Below are positions 19,293-27,884 of a stretch of 64,000 nucleotides of DNA, in pieces. The translations under genes were made by a program, and so were the position numbers. Location of the stretch: NCBI RefSeq assembly GCF_030848505.1, contig NZ_JAVDDU010000007.1, positions 62,001 through 126,000 on the forward strand, read 5' to 3'. The notes beneath the pieces are model-generated. The model saw only the letters and a program-made list of their open reading frames with translations. It had not been told where the DNA came from and ran no database searches. Source of the DNA: Marinimicrobium hydrolyticum (GTDB lineage Bacteria > Pseudomonadota > Gammaproteobacteria > Pseudomonadales > Cellvibrionaceae). Position 1 is the stretch's first letter. Every line of letters begins with the position of its first letter.

Positions 19293-19369
19293 CGGAGCGT
19301 AGCGCAGTTTGGTAGCGCACCTCGTTCGGGACGAGGGGGTCGGAGGTTCGAATCCTCTCGCTCCGACCA
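19293..19369 (+). tRNA. tRNA-Pro (CGG)
   Basis: A 77-nt cloverleaf: acceptor CGGAGCG, D-arm AGCGCAGTTTGGTAGCGC, anticodon arm CCTCG-TTCGGGA-CGAGG (anticodon CGG), T-arm GGTTCGAATCC, and an encoded CCA. Confidence 0.95.
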
Positions 19370-19518
19370 ATATTTAAGATTAGAAGCCCTCGATTTCCAT
19401 CGCGAACTCGGGGGCTTTTGCGTTTAAGCTCGCAGTGTGTTGAAGTAGAAGTGCATCCGTAACGGAAAACGCCCAATCCTGTTCGGGTTGGTTTTTGAAA
19501 CAACTGGGAGGAGTAGTC

Positions 19519-20019
19519 ATGTCAATTGCCAAGCGGGTATTGGTTGGCCTTGTGGCCAGCTCTTGTTGGGTCGGTCTGGCGCATGCCAATGAACCGGAGT
19601 TCTTGGATTTCGATAAAGAGAATATCTACATCGGTGGTGGGTTGAGCTACAACTCACTGTCAGGTGGATTCGATGATGCCGTGGGTCTGCAGGGGTTTGC
19701 AGGCTGGGATTTTATGCGGATCGGGGGGCTGACCGTGGCTGGGGAAGCGGGTGTGTTTACCACCGGTTCTTTTTCCTATGATTTTGGTGGCAGTGAAAGT
19801 CTCGAAGGTCTGTACATCAACGGTGTAGCCAAGTACGACCTGACAGACGCACTGTGGGTGCAAGCTCGCGCGGGTACTAACTTTAGTGACACAGGTGCAG
19901 GAATGGTCGGTGGTGGCGTCGGTTTTCGTGTCACCGAGTCTATTTCGGTACGGGCTGAAGCCGCGCGCTATGGCAGCGTTACCTCTCTGATGAGAGTGGA
20001 CGTGGTAATGACTTTTTAG
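19519..20019 (+). CDS. Small outer-membrane beta-barrel-like protein
   Basis: A 166-residue secreted protein. I choose ATG 19519 because GGGAGGAG precedes it at good spacing and it yields a signal peptide cleaved near AHA-NEP. The mature part alternates short hydrophobic strands with turns (YIGGGLSYNSLSGGF, GLQGFAGWDFMRIGGLTVAG, ISVRAEAARYGSVTSLMRVDVVMTF) and ends in Phe, all typical of small eight-stranded outer-membrane barrels. No specific family is recognised. Confidence 0.75.
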   Translation: MSIAKRVLVGLVASSCWVGLAHANEPEFLDFDKENIYIGGGLSYNSLSGGFDDAVGLQGFAGWDFMRIGGLTVAGEAGVFTTGSFSYDFGGSESLEGLYINGVAKYDLTDALWVQARAGTNFSDTGAGMVGGGVGFRVTESISVRAEAARYGSVTSLMRVDVVMTF

Positions 20020-20052
20020 GCGAACGTCCAGAGCGTCTGACCTTTGCCGCCA

Positions 20053-20095
20053 AGCTGCACAAACGGGTGTTTAACAACGCCCGTTTGTTGCAGCT
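20053..20095. terminator. Long hairpin between convergent genes
   Basis: Arms AGCTGCACAAACGGGTGTT (20053-20071) and 20076-20095 pair over about 19 bp with one G-U and one bulge, with a TAAC loop. There is no T tract on either strand. Located between the convergent outer-membrane protein and CsbD genes, it probably acts as a bidirectional transcript end or 3' stabiliser. Confidence 0.6.
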
Positions 20096-20125
20096 CGGCG
20101 ACGGCCTCCTTGCCGTTTCCGGCCA

Positions 20126-20317
20126 TTAGAACTTATCAGTTTTCTCTTTAATCTTGTCTTTCGCTTTACCCTTCATGTCTTGACCTTTTCCTTTGGTTTC
20201 TTGGCCGTGACCTTCCGCTTCCAGACGTTCGTTATCGGTGGCCTCACCTGCGCTTTGCTTTCCTTTTCCTAAAGCTTCGTTACCTTTACCTTTGAGTCGA
20301 TCAGTAGTACTAGACAT
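20126..20317 (-). CDS. CsbD-family stress protein
   Basis: A 63-residue, lysine- and glycine-rich hydrophilic protein of the CsbD family, induced by general stress in many bacteria; molecular function unknown. The repeat pattern MSSTTDRLKGKGNEALGKGK and GHGQETKGKGQDMKGKAKDK is diagnostic. Start 20317 is chosen for its AAGGAGAG ribosome-binding site; an upstream start at 20365 would add unrelated residues. Confidence 0.85.
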   Translation of the reverse strand: MSSTTDRLKGKGNEALGKGKQSAGEATDNERLEAEGHGQETKGKGQDMKGKAKDKIKEKTDKF

Positions 20318-20453
20318 ACATCTCTCCTTTTCTGAGGGTTGTCCCAACTTTAGACCGGGCCGCAAAGGTTTGTTCCGCCTAAATTTTTAACAAACGTGCG
20401 ATTGGCGCGGTTATACCTAAAAAGTATTTGGAAGCTGTAGAGTTGGTGCTAGT

Positions 20454-21176
20454 TTATAACGACAGCTGGCTGCGCAGCTGCCGCGCTTGCCGACGAGAAA
20501 CCTCCACTTGCTGGCCATCGCGCAGGGTTAACAAATAGCCTTCATTGACCCAGGGCTCGATGTTTTTAATGCGTTGCAGATTAACTAAGCAACTGCGGTT
20601 GGCGCGGTAAAACAGCGTGGGGGCTAAGCGTTCCTCCAGAGCATTTAGGCTTCGGTTCAGAATTGCCCGCTGTTGGCGAAACGAGACTTGCACATAATTA
20701 CCGGCGGCCTCGATCAAGTCGATGTCCTCCAGTGCGACAAACCAGCATTGGTCGCCGTCGCGAATAAACACCTGGCTCTTGGCTGTGAGCCGCGCAGGAG
20801 TCGGCTCTGGGGCGGTGTGTTGGTTCTGCAACCGCTGCCGTACTCGTGTGAGTGCTTGCGTCAACCGCTGTGGATCTATGGGCTTGACCAAGTAGTCCAG
20901 CGCATTGGCATCAAAGGCTTTAACCGCATAGTGATCGTATGCCGTGGTAAATACCACGGCCGGGGTTTGGTCCAGTTGTTCCAGTAGATCGAATCCGCTT
21001 CCGCCGGGCATCTGAATATCCAGTAACAACAAATCGGGGAAATTCTCGGCGAGGGCGGCGAGAGCGCTGTCCACACTGTTCGCTTCGCGAATTTCGACAA
21101 TGTCCGTATGGGGCTTGAGCAAAGTTTTGAGTTCTTGGCGCGCCAAACGTGTGTCATCGACGATTAAAACTTTCAT
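20454..21176 (-). CDS. LytTR-type response regulator (AlgR/LytR family)
   Basis: A 240-residue regulator with a receiver domain (residues 1-120; phospho-Asp in LLLLDIQMPGGSGFDLLEQL, Lys in YLVKPIDPQRL) and a C-terminal LytTR DNA-binding domain (about 145-240; NYVQVSFRQQRAILNRSLNA, FYRANRSCLVNLQRIKNIEP). Start ATG 21176 overlaps the sensor kinase stop by 4 bases, so the pair is co-translated. The alpha/beta hydrolase upstream is in the same run of overlapping genes. Confidence 0.92.
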   Translation of the reverse strand: MKVLIVDDTRLARQELKTLLKPHTDIVEIREANSVDSALAALAENFPDLLLLDIQMPGGSGFDLLEQLDQTPAVVFTTAYDHYAVKAFDANALDYLVKPIDPQRLTQALTRVRQRLQNQHTAPEPTPARLTAKSQVFIRDGDQCWFVALEDIDLIEAAGNYVQVSFRQQRAILNRSLNALEERLAPTLFYRANRSCLVNLQRIKNIEPWVNEGYLLTLRDGQQVEVSRRQARQLRSQLSL

Positions 21177-22234
21177 GAATCGCGCTCCTGAGGCAGTACC
21201 AACTTTGCTTTTACTAGCCCTTGATGTTCGTGGATGTCGAATGCCGCGTGTGCCGACCAAGTTTTTAAACGTGCGCGCAGATACGCCAAGCCCACGCCTT
21301 CGCGAGTTTGTCTCAATGTACCGGGATTGGTAACGGTCAGGTTCAGGGCCTGCTGCTCAACCGTGGCGATGATGACCAGTTCGCTGGGCTGCGGGTTGTG
21401 TGCAACTCCGTGTTTTATGGCGTTTTCCACCAGAAGTTGTAAAAGCATGGGCGGTAGGTGTGCGCTCATGGCCGTCGCCGATAGTCGGCGTATCACGTGC
21501 AAACGCTCGTCGTAGTGAACGTGTTCTATCGCCAAATAGTCTTCGACTACAGCCAATTCCTGTTCGAGACTGACGCTGACTTCGTGGGTGTGCTGAAGCG
21601 CGTAACGGAGTGTGTTTGAAAGCCGTGTCACCATCTCACGAGCGCGCTCGGTGTCTTCGTTGATCAAGGCGCGCACGTTGTTTAGCGCATTGAAGACAAA
21701 GTGGGGATTCAAACGCGCGCGCAAACTGTCGAGCTCCAGCACCCGGCGTTGCACTTCGTCTTCCAGCCGTTGATGTTCTAGTCGGCGGTTGCGAGCCCTC
21801 GACTCTATCACCAGCCAAGACGCCAGCCACACGCCGAGCATAAATAGGGTATTGAACCAATACATCAACACCCGGCTTGGGCGATAGTCCGGCCCGCCCT
21901 CCGGCAGGCTGACCCAGCCGAGTCCCCAGCTGGGTATCAGCACCAAAAACACCAGCACTTGCACACCCACGGCCAGCAACATCAGAGTGAGCCCCAGCCT
22001 GGGGAGTAATTGCAGGGCGGGGCGTTGCAGCCAGCTGCGCTTCAGTGCAATGGCTCGAAGCGTTTCGCTGGCTCCCCAACAGCCCACCCCAACGGTAAAC
22101 GCAATCAAAAAAAAGCCGGACTTGAGGGGATACCCCGGCAGTGTACTGGCAAGAACGTACAAGGTGGTCCAGCCGCCCCAAAAAAGCGCCTGGATCAGTT
22201 GTCGGTTCAGTGTGTTGTCCGTTTTATTGTTCAT
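21173..22234 (-). CDS. LytS/AlgZ-type sensor histidine kinase
   Basis: A 353-residue membrane kinase. Four or five hydrophobic segments occupy residues 10-145, followed by a coiled stretch and the LytS-type kinase domain with the phospho-His motif LNPHFVFNALNNVRAL near residue 177 and an ATPase motif VENAIKHGVAHNPQ. The start at 22234 overlaps the stop of the hydrolase gene (ATGA). It partners the LytTR regulator downstream. The signal is unknown. Confidence 0.9.
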   Translation of the reverse strand: MNNKTDNTLNRQLIQALFWGGWTTLYVLASTLPGYPLKSGFFLIAFTVGVGCWGASETLRAIALKRSWLQRPALQLLPRLGLTLMLLAVGVQVLVFLVLIPSWGLGWVSLPEGGPDYRPSRVLMYWFNTLFMLGVWLASWLVIESRARNRRLEHQRLEDEVQRRVLELDSLRARLNPHFVFNALNNVRALINEDTERAREMVTRLSNTLRYALQHTHEVSVSLEQELAVVEDYLAIEHVHYDERLHVIRRLSATAMSAHLPPMLLQLLVENAIKHGVAHNPQPSELVIIATVEQQALNLTVTNPGTLRQTREGVGLAYLRARLKTWSAHAAFDIHEHQGLVKAKLVLPQERDS

Positions 22235-23133
22235 TGCAGAAAGTGCCGTACTTCGTCCAGCAACCACTCCGGGTCGTCCCACATAAGAAAGTGATAACCG
22301 GCATCGCTGAAAGCCAATGTAAACTGCGGCATATTGGCATACTGACGTTCAAAGCGCGACCGAGTACTCTCTTTTGTGGCTCCGTAGTTCTGGTAGGCCG
22401 CCCATGCTCCAAGGATCAAAACAGGTTGCTGAATGTGACTCAGTTGTGGCCGCAGATCTTGGGTCATTAGCTCGTACATGGCTTGAGCCGACGTGTGCGC
22501 ATCGCTGGCCAAGCCCCACTGCAGCAAAGTGTTCACTCGCTCCGGATCTCGAGTCATGGTAGTGGCAGAGTGGCGAATGGAAGCGGCGCGAGCGTCTTCA
22601 TCGTCAACGAGCATGTTCTCGCGCATGGATTCGGCGAACGGTTTCGCGGATTCGGGGCTTAAGGCTTCGTTAAATGCGGCAGGCAGGAAGGGCAGCGAAT
22701 CGACAATGATCAGCGACCCAAGCTGATTCGGCTCCGCCTCGATGGCCATTTTCATCGCCAGAAAACCCCCGAGGCTATGACCCATGATCACTGGCTGTTC
22801 CAGGTCGGCCTCGTCAATATAAGCTAGGAGCGCCGCAGTCATGGAGCCCAGAAAGTCGTCGTAGGAGGAGGCTTTCTGGCCGGCGAAGCCGGGCAGCTGC
22901 ACCAAATGACAGGCTAGGCCATCGCTTTGCAAGGCTTGGCAAGTCTGGTCCCAGGTAGCCGCTGCGCTGTTCAGCCCAGGAATCATCAGCACTGGTTGCC
23001 CCTTGCCGCGCACCTCCACGTAGAGGCCAGATGCCAAAGTGGTGCCCGTTGGGAGGGAATCAGCGCTGGTAGTGCCGGCAGCGAACAGTAAGAGTGCAAG
23101 AAAAAATTGGGTTAGGGTTCGAAAAGTTTGCAT
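22231..23133 (-). CDS. Exported alpha/beta hydrolase
   Basis: A 300-residue alpha/beta-hydrolase with a signal peptide (MQTFRTLTQFFLALLLFAAG). Visible catalytic features are the oxyanion motif MIPGLNSAAATW, the nucleophile elbow MGHSLGGFLAM (Ser near residue 120), and a terminal His in DAGYHFLMWDDPE. ATG 23133 is preceded by AAGGAG; an earlier start at 23160 is less likely. It overlaps the LytS gene by 4 bases, so it probably belongs to the same operon as the two-component system. Substrate unknown. Confidence 0.85.
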   Translation of the reverse strand: MQTFRTLTQFFLALLLFAAGTTSADSLPTGTTLASGLYVEVRGKGQPVLMIPGLNSAAATWDQTCQALQSDGLACHLVQLPGFAGQKASSYDDFLGSMTAALLAYIDEADLEQPVIMGHSLGGFLAMKMAIEAEPNQLGSLIIVDSLPFLPAAFNEALSPESAKPFAESMRENMLVDDEDARAASIRHSATTMTRDPERVNTLLQWGLASDAHTSAQAMYELMTQDLRPQLSHIQQPVLILGAWAAYQNYGATKESTRSRFERQYANMPQFTLAFSDAGYHFLMWDDPEWLLDEVRHFLQ

Positions 23134-23260
23134 AAGACAGTCTCCTTGTGACGAGTGCACAGACTGCCACCAAGGCGGGTGTACCGTTGGTTAAATCGGG
23201 TGAACGGCGGGCAAATAGGAGCAGCGGCCGCAGGCTTGGGCCAGCGGCGGCTTTGAACAT

Positions 23261-24229
23261 CTAATCCGACAGTGTTACCGGAGAGACGAAACCTGAGGGT
23301 TTGACGGCGAGTACGGAGCACTGCAGCTGTTCTAAAATGGCTTCCGCGGTATTGCCAATCAGCAAGCCGGCGATACCGGTGCGCGCCACGGTGCCCATGA
23401 CGATCAGGTCCGCTTGCAGTTGCTTGGCAGTTTCCGGAATCGCTTTGGAGGCGGAACCCCGAGGCATATGCAACTGGGGCGAAATGTAGTGGTACGCCTC
23501 TTCACCTAGCTTGCCTTTTAGTTGGTTGCGCAGGTCGGCCAGGGCGCGCTCATGGCGGGCGCGTTTGCCTTCCACGTAACGCTTGCTGTCCTCGTCTGGG
23601 TTGTCGCTCCAAGTGCGAACGGTGATTTCCCCCGGGGCGTCCCAGGCATGAACTATGTGTAGCTCAGCCAAATCCGATAGGGCGAGTGAACTGGATGCCT
23701 CTAAAATTTGCTGATTAAGATCTTCGCTGCTATCAGCCTTCGACTCTAGGTCGAAGTCAACGGCGGCCAGAATGCGCTCATAAGCCGGTTTCCCTTCTGG
23801 TTTCATGAACCACAAGGGACAGGGACATTTACGCAGCAAGTGCATGTCGTCGCTGCCAAATAGGCGCTCTACAAAACTGGGATTTTCGGGGACCTTTATC
23901 ACCAGGTCGTACCGGTTGAGCAGCACGGCGCGAATGACTTCCAGAAAGGGTTTGCCCACTAATATATCCACATGGAGTTCGGCGCGTGTTCGGAAAGGTT
24001 CGATAAGTGTGGTCAGTTCTTCACGGCGTGCTTTGACGAGCGCCTCCTGTAATTGAACCGGCGTCGCTTTATGGGAGGCAGTGTCGATGCCCATGGTCAC
24101 GGTGGGAACCACTCCGACGACAGTCAACGTCGCCTGGTTGTTTTCCGCCAGTGCCACAGCGCGCTCGAACGCAGTGCCCTGGGGTACTAGATCATCGCAT
24201 ACGTACAAAATGTTCTTGAAACCTTTCAT
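23261..24229 (-). CDS. Tandem universal stress protein (UspE-like)
   Basis: A 322-residue protein with two UspA domains (about residues 4-150 and 160-315). The first begins KNILYVCDDLVPQGTAFERA and the second ERILAAVDFDLESK; the C-terminal domain carries the nucleotide-binding stretch LIVMGTVARTGIAGLLIGN. This two-domain form resembles UspE, linked to stress survival and motility. It is monocistronic by spacing. Confidence 0.88.
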   Translation of the reverse strand: MKGFKNILYVCDDLVPQGTAFERAVALAENNQATLTVVGVVPTVTMGIDTASHKATPVQLQEALVKARREELTTLIEPFRTRAELHVDILVGKPFLEVIRAVLLNRYDLVIKVPENPSFVERLFGSDDMHLLRKCPCPLWFMKPEGKPAYERILAAVDFDLESKADSSEDLNQQILEASSSLALSDLAELHIVHAWDAPGEITVRTWSDNPDEDSKRYVEGKRARHERALADLRNQLKGKLGEEAYHYISPQLHMPRGSASKAIPETAKQLQADLIVMGTVARTGIAGLLIGNTAEAILEQLQCSVLAVKPSGFVSPVTLSD

Positions 24230-24274
24230 TGCTGCTTGTCCTGAGCTTGAGAGAAATTGCCTGTGGTGTTTAGA

Positions 24275-24757
24275 TTACGCCTTTTCCCCATTAACTGAAA
24301 TATCGAAGTGCAGTACCTCTTCCCGCTTGCCCAGCTTCGTATAGAGCTCAATGGCAGGCTGATCGACTTCGCCCGTGTCCGCTTGCACAAAGATAACATA
24401 GGCGCCTCTGGCTTTGGCGAGCGTTTGAAGGGCTTTAATCAGTGCCGTGGCCACACCTTGTCGCCGGTGAGATTCTTTTACCGCCAGGTCGTAAATGTAG
24501 ATTTCACTGCGCTCCTGCTCAAACTTCTTTAGCTCGTAAGCGGCCAGGCCGCCGATCACTTCTTTTTCCTGCAGGGCCACCAGGGTAACAAAGTAGTCGC
24601 TGCCCAATAGTTGGTGCAGATAGCTCGCGCAGGGGCGGTTCTTGGAGTAGGTGTCGGGCTCATTAAACACCTCGCCGAAGAGCGTAAGCAGCGCGTCCAT
24701 TCGTGCCAGGTCGTCAGGTGTAAGTTGAACAATGCGATAGGGAGTGGGTTGATGCAC
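24275..24757 (-). CDS. GNAT acetyltransferase related to AAC(3)-I
   Basis: A 160-residue GNAT-fold N-acetyltransferase. The segments RSEIYIYDLAVKESHRRQG, ATALIKALQTLAKARGAYVI, FVQAD and ELYTKLGKREEVLHFDI line up with what I recall of aminoglycoside 3-N-acetyltransferase AAC(3)-I, including the acetyl-CoA motif A (RRQGVATAL). I choose GTG 24757 because a perfect AGGAGG sits six bases upstream; a TTG at 24790 has none. It stands alone with no mobile elements nearby, so it looks native. Whether it acts on aminoglycosides or a cellular amine is unknown. Confidence 0.85.
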   Translation of the reverse strand: MHQPTPYRIVQLTPDDLARMDALLTLFGEVFNEPDTYSKNRPCASYLHQLLGSDYFVTLVALQEKEVIGGLAAYELKKFEQERSEIYIYDLAVKESHRRQGVATALIKALQTLAKARGAYVIFVQADTGEVDQPAIELYTKLGKREEVLHFDISVNGEKA

Positions 24758-24841
24758 CGGGCACCTCCTGCCTAAGCCATTACGACTCAAGTGTAAACCA
24801 CTTGGGGAGTGGGTTTAAGAGAGCCCTGCTGACTTGGTAAA

Positions 24842-24859
24842 TGTGAAAACACTGTGAAA
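24842..24859. promoter_or_regulatory. Putative response-regulator operator upstream of BaeS-like kinase
   Basis: Two direct copies of TGTGAAA (24842-24848 and 24853-24859) are spaced 11 bp start to start, about 90 bases before the kinase ATG. Read on the minus strand they are TTTCACA repeats, matching the phased repeats before the two small periplasmic genes at 27404 and 32340. Likely an autoregulatory site of the adjacent OmpR-family regulator. Confidence 0.55.
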
Positions 24860-24947
24860 GCGGCCCGCGCACAGGCTTGGGCCCTGTTCTTTACCCCGTC
24901 ACATGGCTACCATTGGCTTCTAACCCCTTATATTACTGGATCATTCC

Positions 24948-26363
24948 ATGCGCCTTAACATCGGTCGCAAGCTCTGGCTGGCATTCTTCTGCACACTGAC
25001 GCTGTGCGTACTGACCATGTATCTGTTGATGCACAACAGCCTAAAGCGTGGCTTCCTTGACTACACCTCCCAGCAAGCCGTGCAGCGGCTTGAAATATTG
25101 CAGGATGCCTTGGTCAGCATTCACCGCGAAGACGGTTCCTTCGACGAGCTAACCTCTGACCCAACGCGCTGGCTAACATTAAAATCCATTATTTTCTCCG
25201 GCGACAACCCGCGTATGACCGCTCAATCGGACCCTGCAGAGTCCAGCAGGAGGCGTTCGCCCCAAGAGTACTACCGGGAGTTCGTCAGCAGCGTCAGCCT
25301 CTACGACGTCGATAAAACCCTTTTGATGGGGGTTGTTAAACCGAATCAGCAGCTTAGCTGGATGCCAATTAACAACGGGGACCCGCAGCTGGGATACATC
25401 GGTTTCGTGAAGCCCACGGCAGTGATTCGGGATGTTGACCGGCGTTTTATGGCCCATCAGTTGCGGATCTTTGCCGTTATCAGCCTGGTGATCCTGGCTA
25501 TATCCATTGGGATTGCGACCTTGCTTGCGCGAAGAATCAGTAGGCCCATCAGCGCCTTGTCGGAAAACACCATGGCGCTAGCGTCTGGCGACTACAAGCG
25601 CCGGGTGGACGTCAATAGCCAGGACGAGATTGGTCAGCTGTGTCAGGGCTTTAACCAGTTGGCGCAGACGCTGGAGGCAAATGAACACTCCAGAGCCAAC
25701 TGGATTGCGGATATCTCTCATGAAATGCGCACTCCGGTTTCTGTGCTCAAGGCGCAGATTGAAGCCATGCAGGACGGCGTGAGGCCGGTCAACCCGAAAA
25801 CTCTGGAATTACTAAATGAGAAAATATCCGGCTTAAACGGGCTCATCGACAACCTGTTTGAGCTTACACTCTCCGATATTGGTGCGCTCGATTATCAGAA
25901 AGAAGACCTCTCTCTCGCCGCACTGACTCGATCGTGTGTGGAGCATTACCAAGCGGCAGCCAGTGCAGCCGGGTTGACTCTCAAGGCCATAGTCCCAGCG
26001 CGTGACCTGGTACCGATACACGGAGACCCCAAACGCTTGGAGCAGCTGCTCACCAATTTGTTACAGAATGCCATTCGCTACACCAACACGGGTGGCCAAA
26101 TTCAGGTTGAGTTGGTCGATGGCGGGGAAAACGCGACGCTGTGGGTTCGAGACAGCGCCCCAGCGGTAGCCCCCGAAAAGCATGAAAAAATCTTTGAGCG
26201 CCTGTACCGGTTGGAAACCTCCCGAAACCGCAGTACGGGCGGCGCCGGCTTGGGGCTGGCCATCTGCAAAAACATCGTGGCCGCCCATCAGGGCGAGATC
26301 GCCGCTGAAGCCTCGCCCTTAGGCGGCTTGGCTATCCGAGTCACATTGCCAAAAACCCAATAA
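24948..26363 (+). CDS. Envelope-stress sensor histidine kinase, BaeS-like
   Basis: A 471-residue inner-membrane kinase: transmembrane segment about residues 9-29, a periplasmic domain of about 140 residues, a second transmembrane segment (about 170-190), HAMP, a dimerisation/phosphoacceptor domain with His in WIADISHEMRTPVSVLKAQI, and an ATPase domain with NAIRYTNTGG and GAGLGLAICKNIVAAH. It resembles BaeS in layout. The partner regulator starts 24 bases downstream. The gene is probably autoregulated through the TGTGAAA repeats upstream. Confidence 0.88.
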   Translation: MRLNIGRKLWLAFFCTLTLCVLTMYLLMHNSLKRGFLDYTSQQAVQRLEILQDALVSIHREDGSFDELTSDPTRWLTLKSIIFSGDNPRMTAQSDPAESSRRRSPQEYYREFVSSVSLYDVDKTLLMGVVKPNQQLSWMPINNGDPQLGYIGFVKPTAVIRDVDRRFMAHQLRIFAVISLVILAISIGIATLLARRISRPISALSENTMALASGDYKRRVDVNSQDEIGQLCQGFNQLAQTLEANEHSRANWIADISHEMRTPVSVLKAQIEAMQDGVRPVNPKTLELLNEKISGLNGLIDNLFELTLSDIGALDYQKEDLSLAALTRSCVEHYQAAASAAGLTLKAIVPARDLVPIHGDPKRLEQLLTNLLQNAIRYTNTGGQIQVELVDGGENATLWVRDSAPAVAPEKHEKIFERLYRLETSRNRSTGGAGLGLAICKNIVAAHQGEIAAEASPLGGLAIRVTLPKTQ

Positions 26364-26387
26364 CAATTACTTAAGAGATGGAACCCT

Positions 26388-27074
26388 ATGTCCGCGCCTT
26401 TAATTTGCATTGTAGAAGACGAGCCGGAATTGGCTCAGCTGGTCGACGACTATCTGCAAGCCGACGGTTATCAAACCGTACAGTTTCAACGGGGTGACAC
26501 GGCCGACGCTTGGTTGGCGGACAATGCGCCCGATCTGATTTTGCTTGACTTGATGCTGCCCGGTCTTGATGGCCTGGAAGTTTGTAAGGCGCAACGTAAC
26601 CGCAACTTTACGCCAATCATCATGATGACCGCCAAAGTGCAGGAAATCGACCGCCTGTTAGGACTAGAGTTGGGCGCCGACGATTACGTGTGTAAGCCGT
26701 TTAGCCCTCGCGAGCTAGTGGCTCGCGTAAAGGCGGTGCTGCGCCGTAGCCATAGCGATAGCGCGCAGCCGGGCTCGGAGTCACCATCCGATGTCCTACT
26801 CGACGAGCACGCCTTGTGCGTCACACTTTTTGGCAAGACGATTGAACTGACTACCATTGAGTTTAAGCTCTTTTCGCTGCTGTTCTCCCATCCGGGCAGA
26901 ATTTTCTCGCGCCAGTACATCTTGGACAATATTTATCACGACTATCGCGTGGTCAGCGACCGCACTGTGGACAGTCATATCAAGAAACTGCGCAAAAAGC
27001 TGATTAGCCCTGAATTAAGCACCGAACTGATCCGCTCCGTGTATGGGAGCGGGTATAAGTACGAAGCGCCCTGA
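26388..27074 (+). CDS. OmpR-family response regulator, BaeR-like
   Basis: A 228-residue regulator. The receiver domain (residues 1-120) has the acidic pair VEDEPE, phospho-Asp in LILLDLMLPGLDGLEV and Lys in VCKPFSPRELVARVKAVLR; the winged-helix domain (about 130-228) has LTTIEFKLFSLLFSHPGRIF and RTVDSHIKKLRKKL. OmpR-family proteins bind tandem repeats spaced about one helical turn, consistent with the 11-bp repeats found upstream of the small periplasmic genes in this region. Confidence 0.9.
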   Translation: MSAPLICIVEDEPELAQLVDDYLQADGYQTVQFQRGDTADAWLADNAPDLILLDLMLPGLDGLEVCKAQRNRNFTPIIMMTAKVQEIDRLLGLELGADDYVCKPFSPRELVARVKAVLRRSHSDSAQPGSESPSDVLLDEHALCVTLFGKTIELTTIEFKLFSLLFSHPGRIFSRQYILDNIYHDYRVVSDRTVDSHIKKLRKKLISPELSTELIRSVYGSGYKYEAP

Positions 27075-27272
27075 AGAGGCGGGTTACCTCGCCTTTAGGC
27101 TCGTACTTGCTCTCGCCCTCCGTTCCCGGCTCTTCTCAAGCATTTGCGTTCTGTAAACTCACCTCCTGAAGCCATACCGTGCCGCTTCTGCGGCTAATCG
27201 TCTCCATTTCACCCACCTGTAGCCCTCGGTCACTCCTTTAAGATGAGACTGCCTGTTCGCCATTCAGGCGAC

Positions 27273-27305
27273 TTGCACATTCCTTTCACATTCCCGTCAC
27301 TTTCC
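27273..27305 (+). promoter_or_regulatory. Three phased 11-bp operator repeats, copy 1
   Basis: Three consecutive 11-mers, TTGCACATTCC, TTTCACATTCC and CGTCACTTTCC, lie about 100 bases before the first small periplasmic gene. The exact 11-bp period and the TTTCACA core shared with the BaeS-like promoter suggest binding by the adjacent OmpR-family regulator. The rest of 27,075-27,403 shows no gene. Confidence 0.65.
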
Positions 27306-27403
27306 TTCCTCAGTGTTTGGTTACTTTAACCCTGTCTCTGGCGTACACCGAAACGGTTGAGAGAGGCAACCAAAATCACATACACGGAACAGAGGAAAAT
27401 ACT

Positions 27404-27754
27404 ATGAAAAAGCTAATTTTTGTTTGCGCAGTACTCGTTGGTATCAGCAGCCTGGCTTACGCTGGCTCCAAAGCCGACTGCGAAGGCGCCAATAAATTTC
27501 TGACCAACCTTGATTTGGATGAAGCCCGCGCGTACGAAGCAGAACAAATTCTCAGTGACTTCAAACAAGTAAAGGATCTGGCGATGGACGGCCGCAAGGA
27601 CGAAATCCCCGCCTTTATTCAAGATCAGATCGAGCAGCTAAAGGTGGTTCTCACCGAAGAGGAATATCAGCAGTTCCAAGAAAACATCGGGGAGTGGGCC
27701 GAAGATAAGGACTTTTCCAAGTTCATGATGATGTCCGGAAAAAAGGGCCGCTAG
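27404..27754 (+). CDS. Small periplasmic protein, paralog 1 (possible Spy/CpxP-like)
   Basis: A 116-residue protein: signal peptide MKKLIFVCAVLVGISSLAYA, then about 96 charged helical residues (ANKFLTNLDLDEARAYEAEQ, IEQLKVVLTEEEYQQFQENI) ending basic. ATG 27404 follows AGAGGAAAATACT. It is nearly identical to the protein at 32340-32690. Length, helicity and an LTxxE/Q-like motif recall Spy and CpxP periplasmic chaperones, and Spy is a classical BaeR target, but this is a resemblance, not a match. One Cys remains in the mature part. Confidence 0.75.
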   Translation: MKKLIFVCAVLVGISSLAYAGSKADCEGANKFLTNLDLDEARAYEAEQILSDFKQVKDLAMDGRKDEIPAFIQDQIEQLKVVLTEEEYQQFQENIGEWAEDKDFSKFMMMSGKKGR

Positions 27755-27779
27755 ATCTAACTGAAGAAGCAGCCATCGG

Positions 27780-27820
27780 CGTCGGTCTTGCCATACCATA
27801 CTGCGAGGCCGACGTTTCTT
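27780..27820 (+). terminator. Terminator after paralog 1
   Basis: Stem CGTCGGTCT with AGGCCGACG (one G-U pair) around a 17-base interior that pairs partly, followed by TTTCTT. Located 26 bases after the stop codon. Confidence 0.7.
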
Positions 27821-27884
27821 CACTAGTAACAGCGAATCGCTACTCCAACATCAAGCCAATACAGGCCAACATCAGGATAACCCC

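Larger units (their letters stand above)
27271..27754 (+). repeat. Duplicated block, copy 1 (partner 32208-32690)
   Basis: About 484 bases, covering operator repeats, leader and the small periplasmic gene, recur at 32208-32690 with roughly 85-90% identity by eye. Homology starts at ACTTGCAC in both copies and ends near the stop codon. The 4.5 kb between copies carries a DUF2271-like gene and a c-di-GMP signalling pair. Confidence 0.85.
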
